From Armatimonadota bacterium (GTDB taxonomy: Bacteria; Armatimonadota; JAAZEB01), in assembly GCA_012512505.1 (NCBI GenBank), contig JAAZEB010000003.1, positions 1 through 42,756 on the forward strand: a stretch of 42,756 nucleotides of DNA, written 5' to 3'. The number at the start of each line of letters is the position of its first letter. Positions within the stretch are counted from its first letter, which is position 1. This document shows, piece by piece, positions 31,894-41,443 of the stretch. Made by a program: the position numbers and the translations under genes. Below the pieces are notes generated by a model. That model saw only the letters and a list, made by a program, of their open reading frames with translations, ran no database searches and was not told where the DNA came from.

Positions 31894-31976
31894 GATACGG
31901 TCGTGCTTTTGCGCGAATCGAGCACGCGCGCGACGGCAAGGCTGCCGGATGCCGGCTTGCCTGGAGGTGACACGCG

Positions 31977-33587
31977 ATGGAGACCCTGGAGAGCTTCTGG
32001 CGTTGTGGCGGCTGGCTGCTCGTTGGCGGGCTGTTGGCTGGTTGGGCGCCGGCCGGACAGGCGGCGGAGGCGCCACCCGCCGTGCGGCGGGGCGACGTGG
32101 TGTTCCGCACCAACTTCGACACGCCGGAGGAGCGCGCGGGTTGGTCACAGGCCCCCTTTGCCGAGTGGACCACCGGGCACCCAGGGGGCACCGCCCTGCG
32201 GGTGACGGTGCCCGCCGGCCAGGCGGGCGCGCACATGATCCGGCTGCCGCTGGACCTCACCCGTTACCGCGGTGGCAAGCTCTACTTCGAGTGCCGGGCC
32301 AAGGCCGAGGACGTCAGCAAGCCGCCCGAGCCGTACAACGGGGTGAAGTTCATGCTGCACTACCAGTCGCCGCAGGAGGGTCCGCACTGGAACAACGAGA
32401 ACAACGTCCACGGTACGTTCGACTGGCGCAAACTCAGCTTCACCTCGCCCATCGCCGCGGATGCCACCGGCGGCGAGATCAACCTGGGCCTGCAGGGCAG
32501 CACCGGCACCGTCTGGTTCGATGACCTGAAGGTGGTGGTGGCCTCGGCGCCTCGGCCGCCGCGCCCCCGGCCGAAGCCGAACCCGGGGCCTGTCTTCAAG
32601 GGCCACAACCTGCCCCGCCTGCGCGGCGTGATGTCGCCCAACGAGTTCCGCGATGAAGACCTGCGCGTGCTCGGCCAGGAGTGGAAGGCGAACGTCATCC
32701 GCTGGCAGATGACCCGCAACTGGGGCCAGGCCGGCACCGATCGCGACCTGGAGGAGTACGGCCGCTGGATCGACTCCGAGCTAGCGGATCTCGATAAGGC
32801 GCTGGAGGCCTGCCGACGCTATGGGCTCCTGGCGGTGATCGACCTCCACTCGCCGCCGGGCGGCCGCTACGAGAACAACGACCTGGCGATCTTCCACGAG
32901 CCGCGCTACCAGGATGCCTTTGTGGCGCTGTGGGAGAAGATCGCCCGCCGCTACCGCGGTCATCCCGCCGTCTGGGGCTACGACCTGGTGAACGAGCCGG
33001 TCCAGAACGTGCCCCCGCCGGAGGGCGTGGCCGATTACCTCGGCGCCCAGGTGCGGGCCGCCCGCGCCATTCGGGCGATTGACCCCGACACCCCGATCTT
33101 TATCGAGGCCGACGAGTGGGATTCGGCCGCCGGCTTCCGCAACCTGGAGCCGGTGGACGTGCCCCGGGTGATCTACCAGGTGCATATGTACGTGCCGGGC
33201 GAGTTCACCCACCAGGGCGTCTACGGCTCGTCCACGGGCGTGCGCTACCCGGGCAAGATCGGCGCCACCGAGTGGAACAAGGAGCAGCTCCGCAAGGTGC
33301 TGCAGCCGGTGCGTGAGTTCCAGCTCGCCTACAACGTCCACATCTACGTTGGCGAGTTCAGCGCCATTCGCTGGGCTCCGGGCGACAGCGCCTACCGCTA
33401 CCTCAAAGACTGCATCGAGCTGTTTGAGGAGTACGGTTGGGACTGGACCTACCACGCCTACCGCGAGTGGGACGGCTGGAGTGTGGAGCACGGCCCCGAT
33501 CCAAACGACCACCGGCCCACCACCGAGCCAACCGACCGCAAGCGACTGCTGCTGCAGTGGTTCGCGAAGAACCGCAAGCCGAAGTGA
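31977..33587 (+). CDS. Exported GH5-type glycoside hydrolase with N-terminal carbohydrate-binding domain
   Basis: A 536-residue protein with signal peptide (WLLVGGLLAGWAPAGQAAEA, about 13-32). Residues 40-190 form a CBM4/9-like beta jelly roll (FRTNFDTPEERAGW, then GTVWFDDLKVVV). A proline linker follows (RPPRPRPKPNPGP, 193-205). The GH5 barrel runs from about 208 to the end: MSPNEFRDEDLRVL, VIDLHSPPGGR (287-297), the acid/base E340 in YDLVNEPVQN, VIYQVHMYVPGEF (398-410), and the nucleophile E460 in HIYVGEFSA. Members cleave beta-linked polysaccharides such as cellulose or mannan. GGAGGTGA lies 6 bases before the ATG, and a promoter is present upstream. It ends 6 bases from the convergent zincin-like gene. 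Confidence 0.92.
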   Translation: METLESFWRCGGWLLVGGLLAGWAPAGQAAEAPPAVRRGDVVFRTNFDTPEERAGWSQAPFAEWTTGHPGGTALRVTVPAGQAGAHMIRLPLDLTRYRGGKLYFECRAKAEDVSKPPEPYNGVKFMLHYQSPQEGPHWNNENNVHGTFDWRKLSFTSPIAADATGGEINLGLQGSTGTVWFDDLKVVVASAPRPPRPRPKPNPGPVFKGHNLPRLRGVMSPNEFRDEDLRVLGQEWKANVIRWQMTRNWGQAGTDRDLEEYGRWIDSELADLDKALEACRRYGLLAVIDLHSPPGGRYENNDLAIFHEPRYQDAFVALWEKIARRYRGHPAVWGYDLVNEPVQNVPPPEGVADYLGAQVRAARAIRAIDPDTPIFIEADEWDSAAGFRNLEPVDVPRVIYQVHMYVPGEFTHQGVYGSSTGVRYPGKIGATEWNKEQLRKVLQPVREFQLAYNVHIYVGEFSAIRWAPGDSAYRYLKDCIELFEEYGWDWTYHAYREWDGWSVEHGPDPNDHRPTTEPTDRKRLLLQWFAKNRKPK

Positions 33588-33593
33588 GGTGGC

Positions 33594-34145
33594 CTAGCAG
33601 CCGGATGCCTCACGCACGATCTGGCAGCCGACGCGGGAGGGGTGATCGATCACCCAGGTGGCGGCGGGAATGTGGCGGATGGCCAGCAGAACCAGCAGAT
33701 CGCCAGCCGCCAGCGAGAGCATGACCGCCGCGAAGAGGGTGAGCCAGCCCGCTCCCGAGAGGATGCCGGCAGCGCCGGGGAGGACCCCCAGCACCAGGCC
33801 CGGCAGCGCGGTGGCCCAGCGGTAGGCGCCGGCGCGCACCGCCGCGTGACAGTGCGTGGCCGGGGTGAGCGCCCGCCACAGGACGCGGAAGCGGATCTGC
33901 GCCCAGGGCGCGCCGCCGAAGACGCGGAAGCCGAGGGCGTGCAGCCCCTCGTGCGCCAACGCCCCCACCAGGACGACGATGAGGAACGTCAGGGGGGAGA
34001 AGAGGAGCGCCGCGCCGCGGGAAACGGAGGGCCAGCCCCATAGGAGCCCGTGCGGCACCAGGCAGAGGGCAAACGCCAGCCCTGCCACCGGGATCCCGAT
34101 CACGTTGGCCCACCCCGCCCCGTAGGTCGTATTCTTCCCACCCAT
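33594..34145 (-). CDS. DUF3267-like membrane zincin (putative metalloprotease)
   Basis: A 183-residue protein with about four membrane segments (for example VIGIPVAGLAFALCLVPHGLLWG, FLIVVLVGALAHEGLHALGF and WLTLFAAVMLSLAAGDLLVLLAI). The HEGLHALGF motif gives an HExxH zinc site at a membrane segment, as in the DUF3267 putative zincin family. A second histidine pair (THCHAAV) follows. Whether it cleaves proteins is unknown. ATG 34145 is chosen for the GGAGG 6 bases upstream; a longer frame exists. It converges on the GH5 gene and diverges from the six-hairpin gene at 34326. Confidence 0.82.
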   Translation of the reverse strand: MGGKNTTYGAGWANVIGIPVAGLAFALCLVPHGLLWGWPSVSRGAALLFSPLTFLIVVLVGALAHEGLHALGFRVFGGAPWAQIRFRVLWRALTPATHCHAAVRAGAYRWATALPGLVLGVLPGAAGILSGAGWLTLFAAVMLSLAAGDLLVLLAIRHIPAATWVIDHPSRVGCQIVREASGC

Positions 34146-34325
34146 CCCTGTCCTCCAGCAGCGGCCTGACGCCGCCGTTCCCGGCCGGCGTGCAAGCACC
34201 ATGCCCAATGGCAAGCCCGGGGAGCCAGCCGGAACGCATCAAAGCAGGATGCGGCGGGCCGGCCGGCTAACCACTGCACAGCGTTGGCGCGATGCCACCG
34301 CCGCACCAGAACCCAGGAGCCAACC

Positions 34326-37160
34326 ATGACCGTCCATCCCCGACCTGGCACCGGCCGAGGCCGACCCCCGTTCGTCGGTTCCCCCGTTGCCCCGTTTCTC
34401 CTGCGGGCGATTGGGCTCTGCCTTGGCCTGCTCGCCGCCGGGCAGGCCGAGGCCGACCTCCGCCCGCTGGCGTCCCCCTTCGACTACTTCAGCAACTCCT
34501 GGTCGTGCCTCGGGCTGAAAGACTACCCGCACGGCACCCGGGTCAGCCCCACGCACGAGCTGCTGCTGGATGGCGAGGTGCGCCTCGGGCTGCTGTTGGG
34601 CCGCGAGGCGGAGCCGATCCCGCAGCAGGTGCCGAAAACGCTGTATCGCGGCTACTTGCCGGCGGTGGAGTGGCGCCTCACCGATGGCCGGACGCGCTAC
34701 CTGGCGCGGGCGTTCGCCGTGCCGCTGCCGGGCGACGACGAAGAGGCGCGGTGGGTGTGGCCGATCGCTGGCCCAAACTACGTCAACGTGGTGCAGGTAA
34801 CCGCCGAACGGCGGGCGGGCATCGTCGGCTTGCGCCTGTTGGAGAAGGGCAGCCCCCTTCCCTTGCAGTGGCAGCGCCTGCCGAATGGCCTCGCGCGCGC
34901 CACCCATGCCGGCAAAACCTACGTGATCGCCCAGGTGGGCGCCGGAGAGCAAGCCGACGCGCCATACGGGTTTGCAGCACGCCCGGCGCCCGGCCGGCCG
35001 GTGACCCTGTGGATCCCCTTCACCCCGCTGGAGCAGGATGAGGCGCTGCAGGCCCGCGCCGCTGCCGATCCCAACGCCGACGGGGCGCTGCGGAGCCTGG
35101 AGACGTTCTGGGAGAGCCTGCTGGCGCGCGGCACGGAGCTGGTGATCCCCGAGCGCAAGGTGCTGGACACCTACCGGGCGTCGCTGATCTACCAGTTCAT
35201 CGGCAACGATCTGGGGGAAGTCCACGCTGGCGAGGGCTTCTACGATGCCCTCTTCCTGCGCGATGGCGCCTACCAGATCTGGTCGCTGGCCCTGGCGGGC
35301 TACCTCCCCGAGGCGCGGCAGGCGCTCGACCTGTTCCGCAAGCACCAGACGAAGGAGGGGCAGTTCGTTACTCAGGAGGGCCAGTTGGACGCGCACGGCT
35401 ATGCTTTGTGGGCGCTGGCCGAGTACTACTGGCTGACGCGCGACCGCGAGTGGCTGGCGGCCGTCTACCCCCAGGTGCAGCGCGCGGTTGCCTGGCTGAA
35501 GCAGGCGCGCGCGCAGGCCCCGGCCGACTCTCCCTTTGCCGGTCTGCTGCCGGCCGCGGTGGCCGATGGCGAGAACTTGTGGGATGGCCAGCACCACATC
35601 GTGGGCAGCGACCTGTGGGGCCTGCGCGGGCTGTTGTGCGCCGTCGAGATGGCGCGTGCCCTGGGCCGTACCGCCGAGGCGACGCAGTGGTCGCTGGAAG
35701 CCGCGGAGTACCAGGTGGCGCTGCGCCGGGCGGCGGCACTCGGCGGCCAGCCATACCTGCCGCCCAGTTGGGAGGGGGTCGGCACGCACTGGGGCAACCT
35801 GGAGAGCCTCTTTCCCACGCCCCTCTTCCGCCCGGACGACCCGCGTGTGGTTGCCACGCTGACGGAGGTGCGCCACCACTTTGGCGGGGGCTATCTGGAA
35901 GGCACGATCCGCTGGTCGCCCGGCGCGCAGACGGCAATCCACCCGTACCTGTCGCAGTTCGTCACCAACGCCGAGATCGTGCGCGGCAACCAGGCGCAGG
36001 CGGTGCGTGACTTCTACGCCTTCCTGCTGCACACCACCGCCACCCACGCGTTCCCGGAAGGGGTTTACCCCGAGCGGCGCCAAGCCTGGTCTGACACGAT
36101 TCCCCACCTCTGGGCGGCGGCGCTCTACCAGATCACCCTGCGCAACCTGCTGCTGCGCGAGTATCAAGACGAGCTGCACCTCTCCTCGGCGGTGCCGGCG
36201 CACTGGCTGGACCCGGGGCGCACCCTCCGCATCGCCGCCGCCCCCACGCGCTTCGGCACGACCAGTGTCACCTGGCGCGCGTCTCGCGACACCATCGCCG
36301 TGGCGATCGACCCACCGCGGGAGGTGCCACCGCGCTGCCTGGTGCTGCACTTGCCCGTCGGCCTGCGCCTGCTTGCCGCCACGGCGGATACCGGCCAGCC
36401 CGTCACCCAGGGCGACGGCGTAGTGCTGCCGCCGAACACGCGACGGGTGACGCTGCGCGTTCGGCGGCAGCGCGTGCCCCGGGTCGATTACGCCCGCGCC
36501 GTGCAGGCATACCAGGCCCGCGCTCCCCGTGGCAGTCGCCCGATCCCCGGCCTGGTGCGGCTGCCGCTGGCCACGCCCCTGCCGCCGGAGGAATGCGTGC
36601 TGCTCGATCTGGCGCCTTATGCCACCACCGATCCGTTTGCCGCTCCGTTCAACGCGCCGGACCCGGGCCACTACCGCTTCAACGGCCTGCGGTCGGGCGT
36701 GCAGAGCGTGGCCGGGGTGGCGTTCCAGGTGCTCGATCCGGCGGCCAGCGGTGGGCGTGGGGTGGTGGTCTTGCAGGGTGCCGAGGCGTGCGCGCCGCTG
36801 CCCTCCTCGATTCTGGTGCCGGTGAACCGCCGGGCGCGGCACGCTTACTTCCTGGGCAACGTCAGCGGCTGGTCGCCCGCCGACGGGGGCGCGGGGGAAT
36901 GGGGCGCCATCGCCGAGTACGTGATCCACTATGCCGACGGCACCACGCAGCGGGTGCCGCTGATCAGCGGGCGCACGGTGGATGACTGGGCTTCTCCGCC
37001 GTCGGCCACCGAGGTGGTTGTTGGGCTGCGGGGCGAGCCGTGGCACCTGAACGTGCTGGGGGTGAAGCTGCGTGACAAAAAGATCCGGGCGATTGAGTTT
37101 CGTGACCTGGGCACGCCCGCGGCCCCCTTGCTGGCGGCGATCACCCTTTGGCCCAAGTGA
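34326..37160 (+). CDS. Exported six-hairpin glycosidase with C-terminal beta domain
   Basis: A 944-residue protein with a signal peptide (FLLRAIGLCLGLLAAGQAEA, about 24-43). A beta-sandwich (about 45-245) leads into an (alpha/alpha)6 barrel (about 260-660) of the GH63/GH78/GH15-like type. The barrel includes FLRDGAYQIWSLALAGYLPEA (R312-D313-G314), LTRDREWLAAVYPQVQRAVAWL, GENLWDGQHHIVGSDLWG and WSDTIPHLWAAALY. A small beta domain follows (VPAHWLDPGRTLRI onward). The last 190 residues look like a galactose-binding module (GHYRFNGLRSGVQSVAGVAF). Substrate is unknown. CAGGAG precedes ATG 34326 by 6 bases. The paralogue at 37278 follows on the same strand. Confidence 0.82.
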   Translation: MTVHPRPGTGRGRPPFVGSPVAPFLLRAIGLCLGLLAAGQAEADLRPLASPFDYFSNSWSCLGLKDYPHGTRVSPTHELLLDGEVRLGLLLGREAEPIPQQVPKTLYRGYLPAVEWRLTDGRTRYLARAFAVPLPGDDEEARWVWPIAGPNYVNVVQVTAERRAGIVGLRLLEKGSPLPLQWQRLPNGLARATHAGKTYVIAQVGAGEQADAPYGFAARPAPGRPVTLWIPFTPLEQDEALQARAAADPNADGALRSLETFWESLLARGTELVIPERKVLDTYRASLIYQFIGNDLGEVHAGEGFYDALFLRDGAYQIWSLALAGYLPEARQALDLFRKHQTKEGQFVTQEGQLDAHGYALWALAEYYWLTRDREWLAAVYPQVQRAVAWLKQARAQAPADSPFAGLLPAAVADGENLWDGQHHIVGSDLWGLRGLLCAVEMARALGRTAEATQWSLEAAEYQVALRRAAALGGQPYLPPSWEGVGTHWGNLESLFPTPLFRPDDPRVVATLTEVRHHFGGGYLEGTIRWSPGAQTAIHPYLSQFVTNAEIVRGNQAQAVRDFYAFLLHTTATHAFPEGVYPERRQAWSDTIPHLWAAALYQITLRNLLLREYQDELHLSSAVPAHWLDPGRTLRIAAAPTRFGTTSVTWRASRDTIAVAIDPPREVPPRCLVLHLPVGLRLLAATADTGQPVTQGDGVVLPPNTRRVTLRVRRQRVPRVDYARAVQAYQARAPRGSRPIPGLVRLPLATPLPPEECVLLDLAPYATTDPFAAPFNAPDPGHYRFNGLRSGVQSVAGVAFQVLDPAASGGRGVVVLQGAEACAPLPSSILVPVNRRARHAYFLGNVSGWSPADGGAGEWGAIAEYVIHYADGTTQRVPLISGRTVDDWASPPSATEVVVGLRGEPWHLNVLGVKLRDKKIRAIEFRDLGTPAAPLLAAITLWPK

Positions 37161-37277
37161 TACCGGTTCCAGATCGCGGATTGCCGCTTGGCGCTCCCAG
37201 GGCGCCGCACTCCGCTGGCATAGTGTGCCCTCCTCGCAGGGCTCATGGTTACACAATCGCTCAACAATGGAGCTATG

Positions 37278-39500
37278 ATGATGCGCGATCTGCTACAGAC
37301 CTACCCGGCGCAACCCTCGCGTGCAACAGCCTCGGCCAGTCTAGGCTCCAGCCCCCTGAACGCCAACGGTGAGAGGCACCTCCCAATCGGCATCCCAAAC
37401 ACCGTCGATGCGCTGAAGACGTTCGTGGAGGCGGAGGGATGCTTCTCGCCGGGCTTCGGCACCTACGGCGTCTACTTCTGGGTCTTCGACCACGAAACCC
37501 GCCGGCTCACCGCGCCGACGATGGACGACGTGCCCTGCGAGCACGGCCTGGGCGAGGGTGCCCTGCTCATCCCCTGGAGCGCCTGGCTGGCTGGTGATAT
37601 CCTGGTAAGGACGGAGGTCTGCCAGACGATCGAGCTGTCGCCCGCCGGGCCGGTTCACGTCGTTAGCGCGCGCGTGCGCCTGGCTTGCAAGGGGTCCAGT
37701 GAGGAGAGGGTGTCGCTCTACGCCGCGCTGCGCCCGCTCGGGCCGGCGGGCGGCGATGTGCGGCACCTGGCTGCTGAACCCGACGCGCTACTCGCCGAGG
37801 GCCACCCCGCCCTGGTGGCGCTGGAGATGCCGGACGCCGCCGGCGTGTGCCCCACCGACACCATTGGGGAGCATGCCTTCGCCGGCACCCTGCCGTCGGC
37901 GCAGGGGGCGGAGTCGGCCGCGGGAGACTGCTCCGGGGCCCTGCGCTTCGACATCACTCTTCGCCCCGGCGAGATCCGCGTGCTCCGCTTCGTCTGCCCG
38001 GTGCTCCCGGGACGCCGCGCCGCCGGGCATCGGTGGGACGGCACTAGCGAGTGGGCCCAGTACGACCTGACCCCGCCAGACCCGCCCGATGAGGGGGTCC
38101 TCCAGCCCGACCCGGGCTTGGCCTGGTGCCGCTCGCTCGAGGCTGACGCGCTGTTCGCCCGGGCGGAGGGCTACTGGCAGGAGTTCCTCGGGCCGGCCGG
38201 GGTCACCGTTCCAGATCCGCGCTGGGGCGAGTGCCTGAGAGCCATCACGGCGCACGTTGCCCTGGCAATGAACGAGGGGGCTCCCGACGTGGCGGTGGTG
38301 AACTACAACGTCTTCAACCGCGACGGCGTCTACACGGCCAACATCCTGCAGAAAGCCGGGCGTTTTGACCTGGCCGCGGCCGCGATCGACTACTTCCTGG
38401 CACACCCGTTCAACGGACGCGCGTTCCCCGAGGCAGACAACCCCGGCCAGATCCTCTGGATCGCCGGCGAGCACTGGCGCTTCACCCGGGACCCGCGTTG
38501 GCTCGAGCGCATCTACCCCTCGGTGCGCCGACTGGCCGCCCTCATCCGCTACTACCGCACGACCCCTGGTCCGCACTGGGTGAGCCTCACGTCCCTCGAC
38601 TTCGGCGACGCCCTTTCCGAGGCGGAGCGCCGGGAGTTGCTGCCGGGCCGCTGCGACGGCACTCACCCCGAGTACACCGAGGCTTTCGACGTGGCGGGCC
38701 TGCGCGCGGCGGCCGACCTGGCCCGCGCGCTGGGGGCCGAGGAGGATGCAGTCGAGTGGCAGGCGCTGGCGGAGTCGCTTCTGGACGCCTACGGCCGCCG
38801 TTTTGGGAACGACCTCGCCGAGGGCTACGGCAGCTACTGTGTCCTCTGGCCTTGCCGGCTCTACCCGCTGGACCGCGGCGCCGGCCACGAGCGCTTCCGG
38901 GGTGTCGGCGCCCAGGAGCCGGCAGGGTGGCGCTACTTCCCCCTCGCCACGGCGCACCAGGGCCTGCTGGCGGGCAACCGCGCGGCCGGCCACGAGACGG
39001 TGCAGCGCCACCTGGCGCACCCGCAGATGCGGGGGTGGTACGCGTTCGACGAGGGCGGCCCCAGCGGCGTCGGCGGCTGGAACCACGCGCGTACCACCTG
39101 GCCCCGGGGGGAGGAGAGCGTGGCGATGCCCCACGGGTGGGCCATCGCCGAGATGTACCTGCTCCTGCGCGATTGCCTCCTCTTCGAGGATGGCGGCCGA
39201 CTGGTGCTCCTGTCCGGCATTCCTCCCGAGTGGTTCACCCACCCCGAGGGGATCGCCGTCCGCCACCTGCCCACCCACTTCGGCGCATGCTCCTTGGAGT
39301 ATCGACCTACGCCCGACGGCGCGGTGCTTACACTCTCACGGGACGCCGCGCCGCCCGATGGGTTCGTCCTCCGGCTCCCGCCCGACCTGATGGCCACCGT
39401 CACAGCCGACGACGCGCCGGTCGCCCCACAGCCCGGGGGCGACGTGCTCCTGCCCCCAGGCACCTGCCGCGTCAAGCTGCGCTTCGGGGAGCCTCAGTAA
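37278..39500 (+). CDS. Six-hairpin glycosidase, apparently cytoplasmic paralogue
   Basis: A 740-residue protein with no signal peptide. It parallels the preceding gene: a beta domain (about 20-280), then the helical barrel with YNVFNRDGVYTANILQKAGRFDLA (R348-D349-G350), FTRDPRWLERIYPSVRRLAALI and MPHGWAIAEMYLLLRDCLL, then LSGIPPEWFTHPEGIAVRHLPTHFG, which matches AVPAHWLDPGRTLRIAAAPTRFG in its neighbour. The galactose-binding tail of the neighbour is missing. Substrate is unknown. Start is uncertain: in-frame ATGs lie at 37245, 37275, 37278 and 37281; GGAG at 37269-37272 best suits the last two. Its stop overlaps the stop of the convergent membrane-protein gene by seven bases. Confidence 0.8.
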   Translation: MMRDLLQTYPAQPSRATASASLGSSPLNANGERHLPIGIPNTVDALKTFVEAEGCFSPGFGTYGVYFWVFDHETRRLTAPTMDDVPCEHGLGEGALLIPWSAWLAGDILVRTEVCQTIELSPAGPVHVVSARVRLACKGSSEERVSLYAALRPLGPAGGDVRHLAAEPDALLAEGHPALVALEMPDAAGVCPTDTIGEHAFAGTLPSAQGAESAAGDCSGALRFDITLRPGEIRVLRFVCPVLPGRRAAGHRWDGTSEWAQYDLTPPDPPDEGVLQPDPGLAWCRSLEADALFARAEGYWQEFLGPAGVTVPDPRWGECLRAITAHVALAMNEGAPDVAVVNYNVFNRDGVYTANILQKAGRFDLAAAAIDYFLAHPFNGRAFPEADNPGQILWIAGEHWRFTRDPRWLERIYPSVRRLAALIRYYRTTPGPHWVSLTSLDFGDALSEAERRELLPGRCDGTHPEYTEAFDVAGLRAAADLARALGAEEDAVEWQALAESLLDAYGRRFGNDLAEGYGSYCVLWPCRLYPLDRGAGHERFRGVGAQEPAGWRYFPLATAHQGLLAGNRAAGHETVQRHLAHPQMRGWYAFDEGGPSGVGGWNHARTTWPRGEESVAMPHGWAIAEMYLLLRDCLLFEDGGRLVLLSGIPPEWFTHPEGIAVRHLPTHFGACSLEYRPTPDGAVLTLSRDAAPPDGFVLRLPPDLMATVTADDAPVAPQPGGDVLLPPGTCRVKLRFGEPQ

Positions 39501-41443
39501 GGCCAGAAGACGTAGAGGTTGGTGCCGATCAGCATCCCGAGCAGGCTGAGGAGGCTGCCCACCACGAACTCGCCCAGCAGCAGCCCGAGGAAGAAGGGCG
39601 CCGCCCGGTAGTAGCCCTTCAGGCCGGTGTAGCGGAGCAGGACCGATTTCACCACCCAGGTGATCAGCGCCGTCGACCAGATGAAGGTGGAGGTGTAGGT
39701 GCTGGCGATGGCATAGCCGACCGGGTGCAGCGGGAACGCGATCAGGCGGGTGCGCAGCGCCTGCAGCAGCAGCGTGACTCCCCCGCCGGCACCGATGGCC
39801 GCCAGCGAATCCCAGTGCGGGCCCCCAACCGGATCGGAGAGGCGCTTGGAGAAGAGTTGGTAGGCCTCGTTGCCAAAGTAAAACTGCGTGCCGCCCAGCT
39901 TGCTGGTGGCGTGCCCGTAGTGGAGGCCCAGCCCCAGCGTCGTCGCGAAGGCGGCCACGTAGCCGGCCAGCGCGCCCACCACCACGAAAGCGACCAGACT
40001 GCGCTTTACCCCGGCGCGGTCGCTGAGGGCAAACGACTCGAGCGTGGCCGGCATCGGGTGGCCGGAGAACTCGCGTCCCCACCAGTGCGTTACCGCCAGG
40101 CTGGTGAGGCCTCCCGGGCCGAGGTTGTCGCGTCCGAGCAAACTGTAGAGGACCGGGCCGGGTGCCGCCAGCAGCAGGCCGGTGCTGGGGGGTCCGTACT
40201 GCGCCCGGATGCGCGAGAGGGACACGATCAGCGCCAGGTAGAGGAGCAGGAAGCCGGCCGCCAGCGCCCAGGGCATCCCGGCCAACACCAGGCCGATCCA
40301 GATCGCCGCACCGCCCCCCAGCGCGCCGTAGAGGGCGCTCTGGCGCGAGAGGAAGCTCTCGTCGAGCTGTGCCCACGCCTCCCGCCAGCGCCCGCGCGAG
40401 GCCCAGAGGGCGAACAGCAGCAGCGCCAGCAGTGCCCCCACCGCCTGCTCGCGCACGTAGGGGGCCACCATCTCGTAGGGCGCAAACTGCACCTCGCTCC
40501 CCAGCCAGTCGATGACCACCGCCTGCAGGCGCCCTACCCAGTAGAAGAAGAAGAGCGAAAAGAGCAGATCGGTGGGCAGAAAGTACTCCAGGCCCACCAG
40601 GAACGGGTTGAGCGAGTAGGGGATCAGGCTGAGGCTGGCCCAGGGGCGGGTCAGGCCAGGCAACACCAACGTCTGGCGCTTGACCGGCAGCGCCGGGAAG
40701 AGCGGGTTGCCGGCGCTTAAGGCGTTCAGGAGGTCAACGCCGGCGGCCAGGGCAAACCCGATCCAGAAGGCGGGGCTGCTGGTGAAGCTGGCGCGCCGGT
40801 CGGTCATCAGCAGTGGGATCTGCGTCAGGGGGAACGGCATCCGCTCTTGCTGGCGGAGCTGGGTGTAGGTGAGGGCGGAGAGGCAAACCCCAACCCACGT
40901 CACCGCCAGGATAAGCGCGCCCCAGCCCAGGAACGGCCCCAGCCAGGGGCGCCACAGCGAGGCGACCCACGGCTCGCGCGTGCCGGTGAAGAAGGCCCGG
41001 GCGGCCTCTGCGTCCTCCACCATCAACCGGTGCGGCAGGTGCGGCGCCAGGCTGTGCTGCCAGCGTTCATCCAGGTTGGCGAAGTGGGTAGAGAAGGGGA
41101 GTACCGCGGTCAGGTACTCCGTCATCATCGCCACCGAGGCACCGATGGTGGCCGCCACGAAGAGGAGCAGGAGCTCGCCGCGCGTCAGTGCCACCCGCGG
41201 CCACAACCGTCGCAGCAGTGCGTTGACGGCCAGCAGCACGACCAACGAGAAGACGACGTGGTAGTAGAGGGAGATCAGCGTGGCGTAGCCCTGGTTCCAC
41301 ATCACCTCCATGCCGGTCATCCACACGGCATCGAGGGCAGCCAGCAGCGCCCCCACAAGCAGGAGAACTGCCCGCCGACGGCGCCGCGGTTTCGGCTCGG
41401 CTGGGGCGGCGCTCGTCCGTTCTGCTCGGGTGATTGGCTCCAT
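39494..41443 (-). CDS. Polytopic membrane protein, DUF6785/DUF6784-like
   Basis: A 649-residue protein with about 13-14 membrane helices, beginning with AVLLLVGALLAALDAVWMTGM after a basic N-terminus (KPRRRRR), and ending FLGLLLGEFVVGSLLSLLGMLIGTNLYVFW. It has LTRGELLLLFVAATIGAS near residue 85-105 and a conserved outer-face segment FANLDERWQHSLAPHLP. Long hydrophilic loops (RQQERMPFPLTQIPLLMTDRR, HYGHATSKLGGTQFYFGNEAY) recall oligopeptide-transporter-like permeases, but the function of this family is not known to me. A paralogue is cut by the left edge (1-523). ATG 41443 has AGGAA 9 bases upstream; a GTG at 41491 is less likely. It is divergent from the oxidoreductase gene at 41629. Confidence 0.85.
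   Translation of the reverse strand: MEPITRAERTSAAPAEPKPRRRRRAVLLLVGALLAALDAVWMTGMEVMWNQGYATLISLYYHVVFSLVVLLAVNALLRRLWPRVALTRGELLLLFVAATIGASVAMMTEYLTAVLPFSTHFANLDERWQHSLAPHLPHRLMVEDAEAARAFFTGTREPWVASLWRPWLGPFLGWGALILAVTWVGVCLSALTYTQLRQQERMPFPLTQIPLLMTDRRASFTSSPAFWIGFALAAGVDLLNALSAGNPLFPALPVKRQTLVLPGLTRPWASLSLIPYSLNPFLVGLEYFLPTDLLFSLFFFYWVGRLQAVVIDWLGSEVQFAPYEMVAPYVREQAVGALLALLLFALWASRGRWREAWAQLDESFLSRQSALYGALGGGAAIWIGLVLAGMPWALAAGFLLLYLALIVSLSRIRAQYGPPSTGLLLAAPGPVLYSLLGRDNLGPGGLTSLAVTHWWGREFSGHPMPATLESFALSDRAGVKRSLVAFVVVGALAGYVAAFATTLGLGLHYGHATSKLGGTQFYFGNEAYQLFSKRLSDPVGGPHWDSLAAIGAGGGVTLLLQALRTRLIAFPLHPVGYAIASTYTSTFIWSTALITWVVKSVLLRYTGLKGYYRAAPFFLGLLLGEFVVGSLLSLLGMLIGTNLYVFWPY

Noticed and set aside
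29225-32260. A longer version of the DUF4838 protein starting about 200 codons earlier.
   Set aside because: The extra part covers a divergent promoter and the start of the GH5 gene, and would bury the signal peptide inside the protein.
34239-37256. A 1005-codon minus-strand frame opposite the exported six-hairpin gene.
   Set aside because: Low-complexity Arg/Gln/His composition, no ribosome site and no domain; the plus-strand gene has a signal peptide and recognisable barrel motifs.
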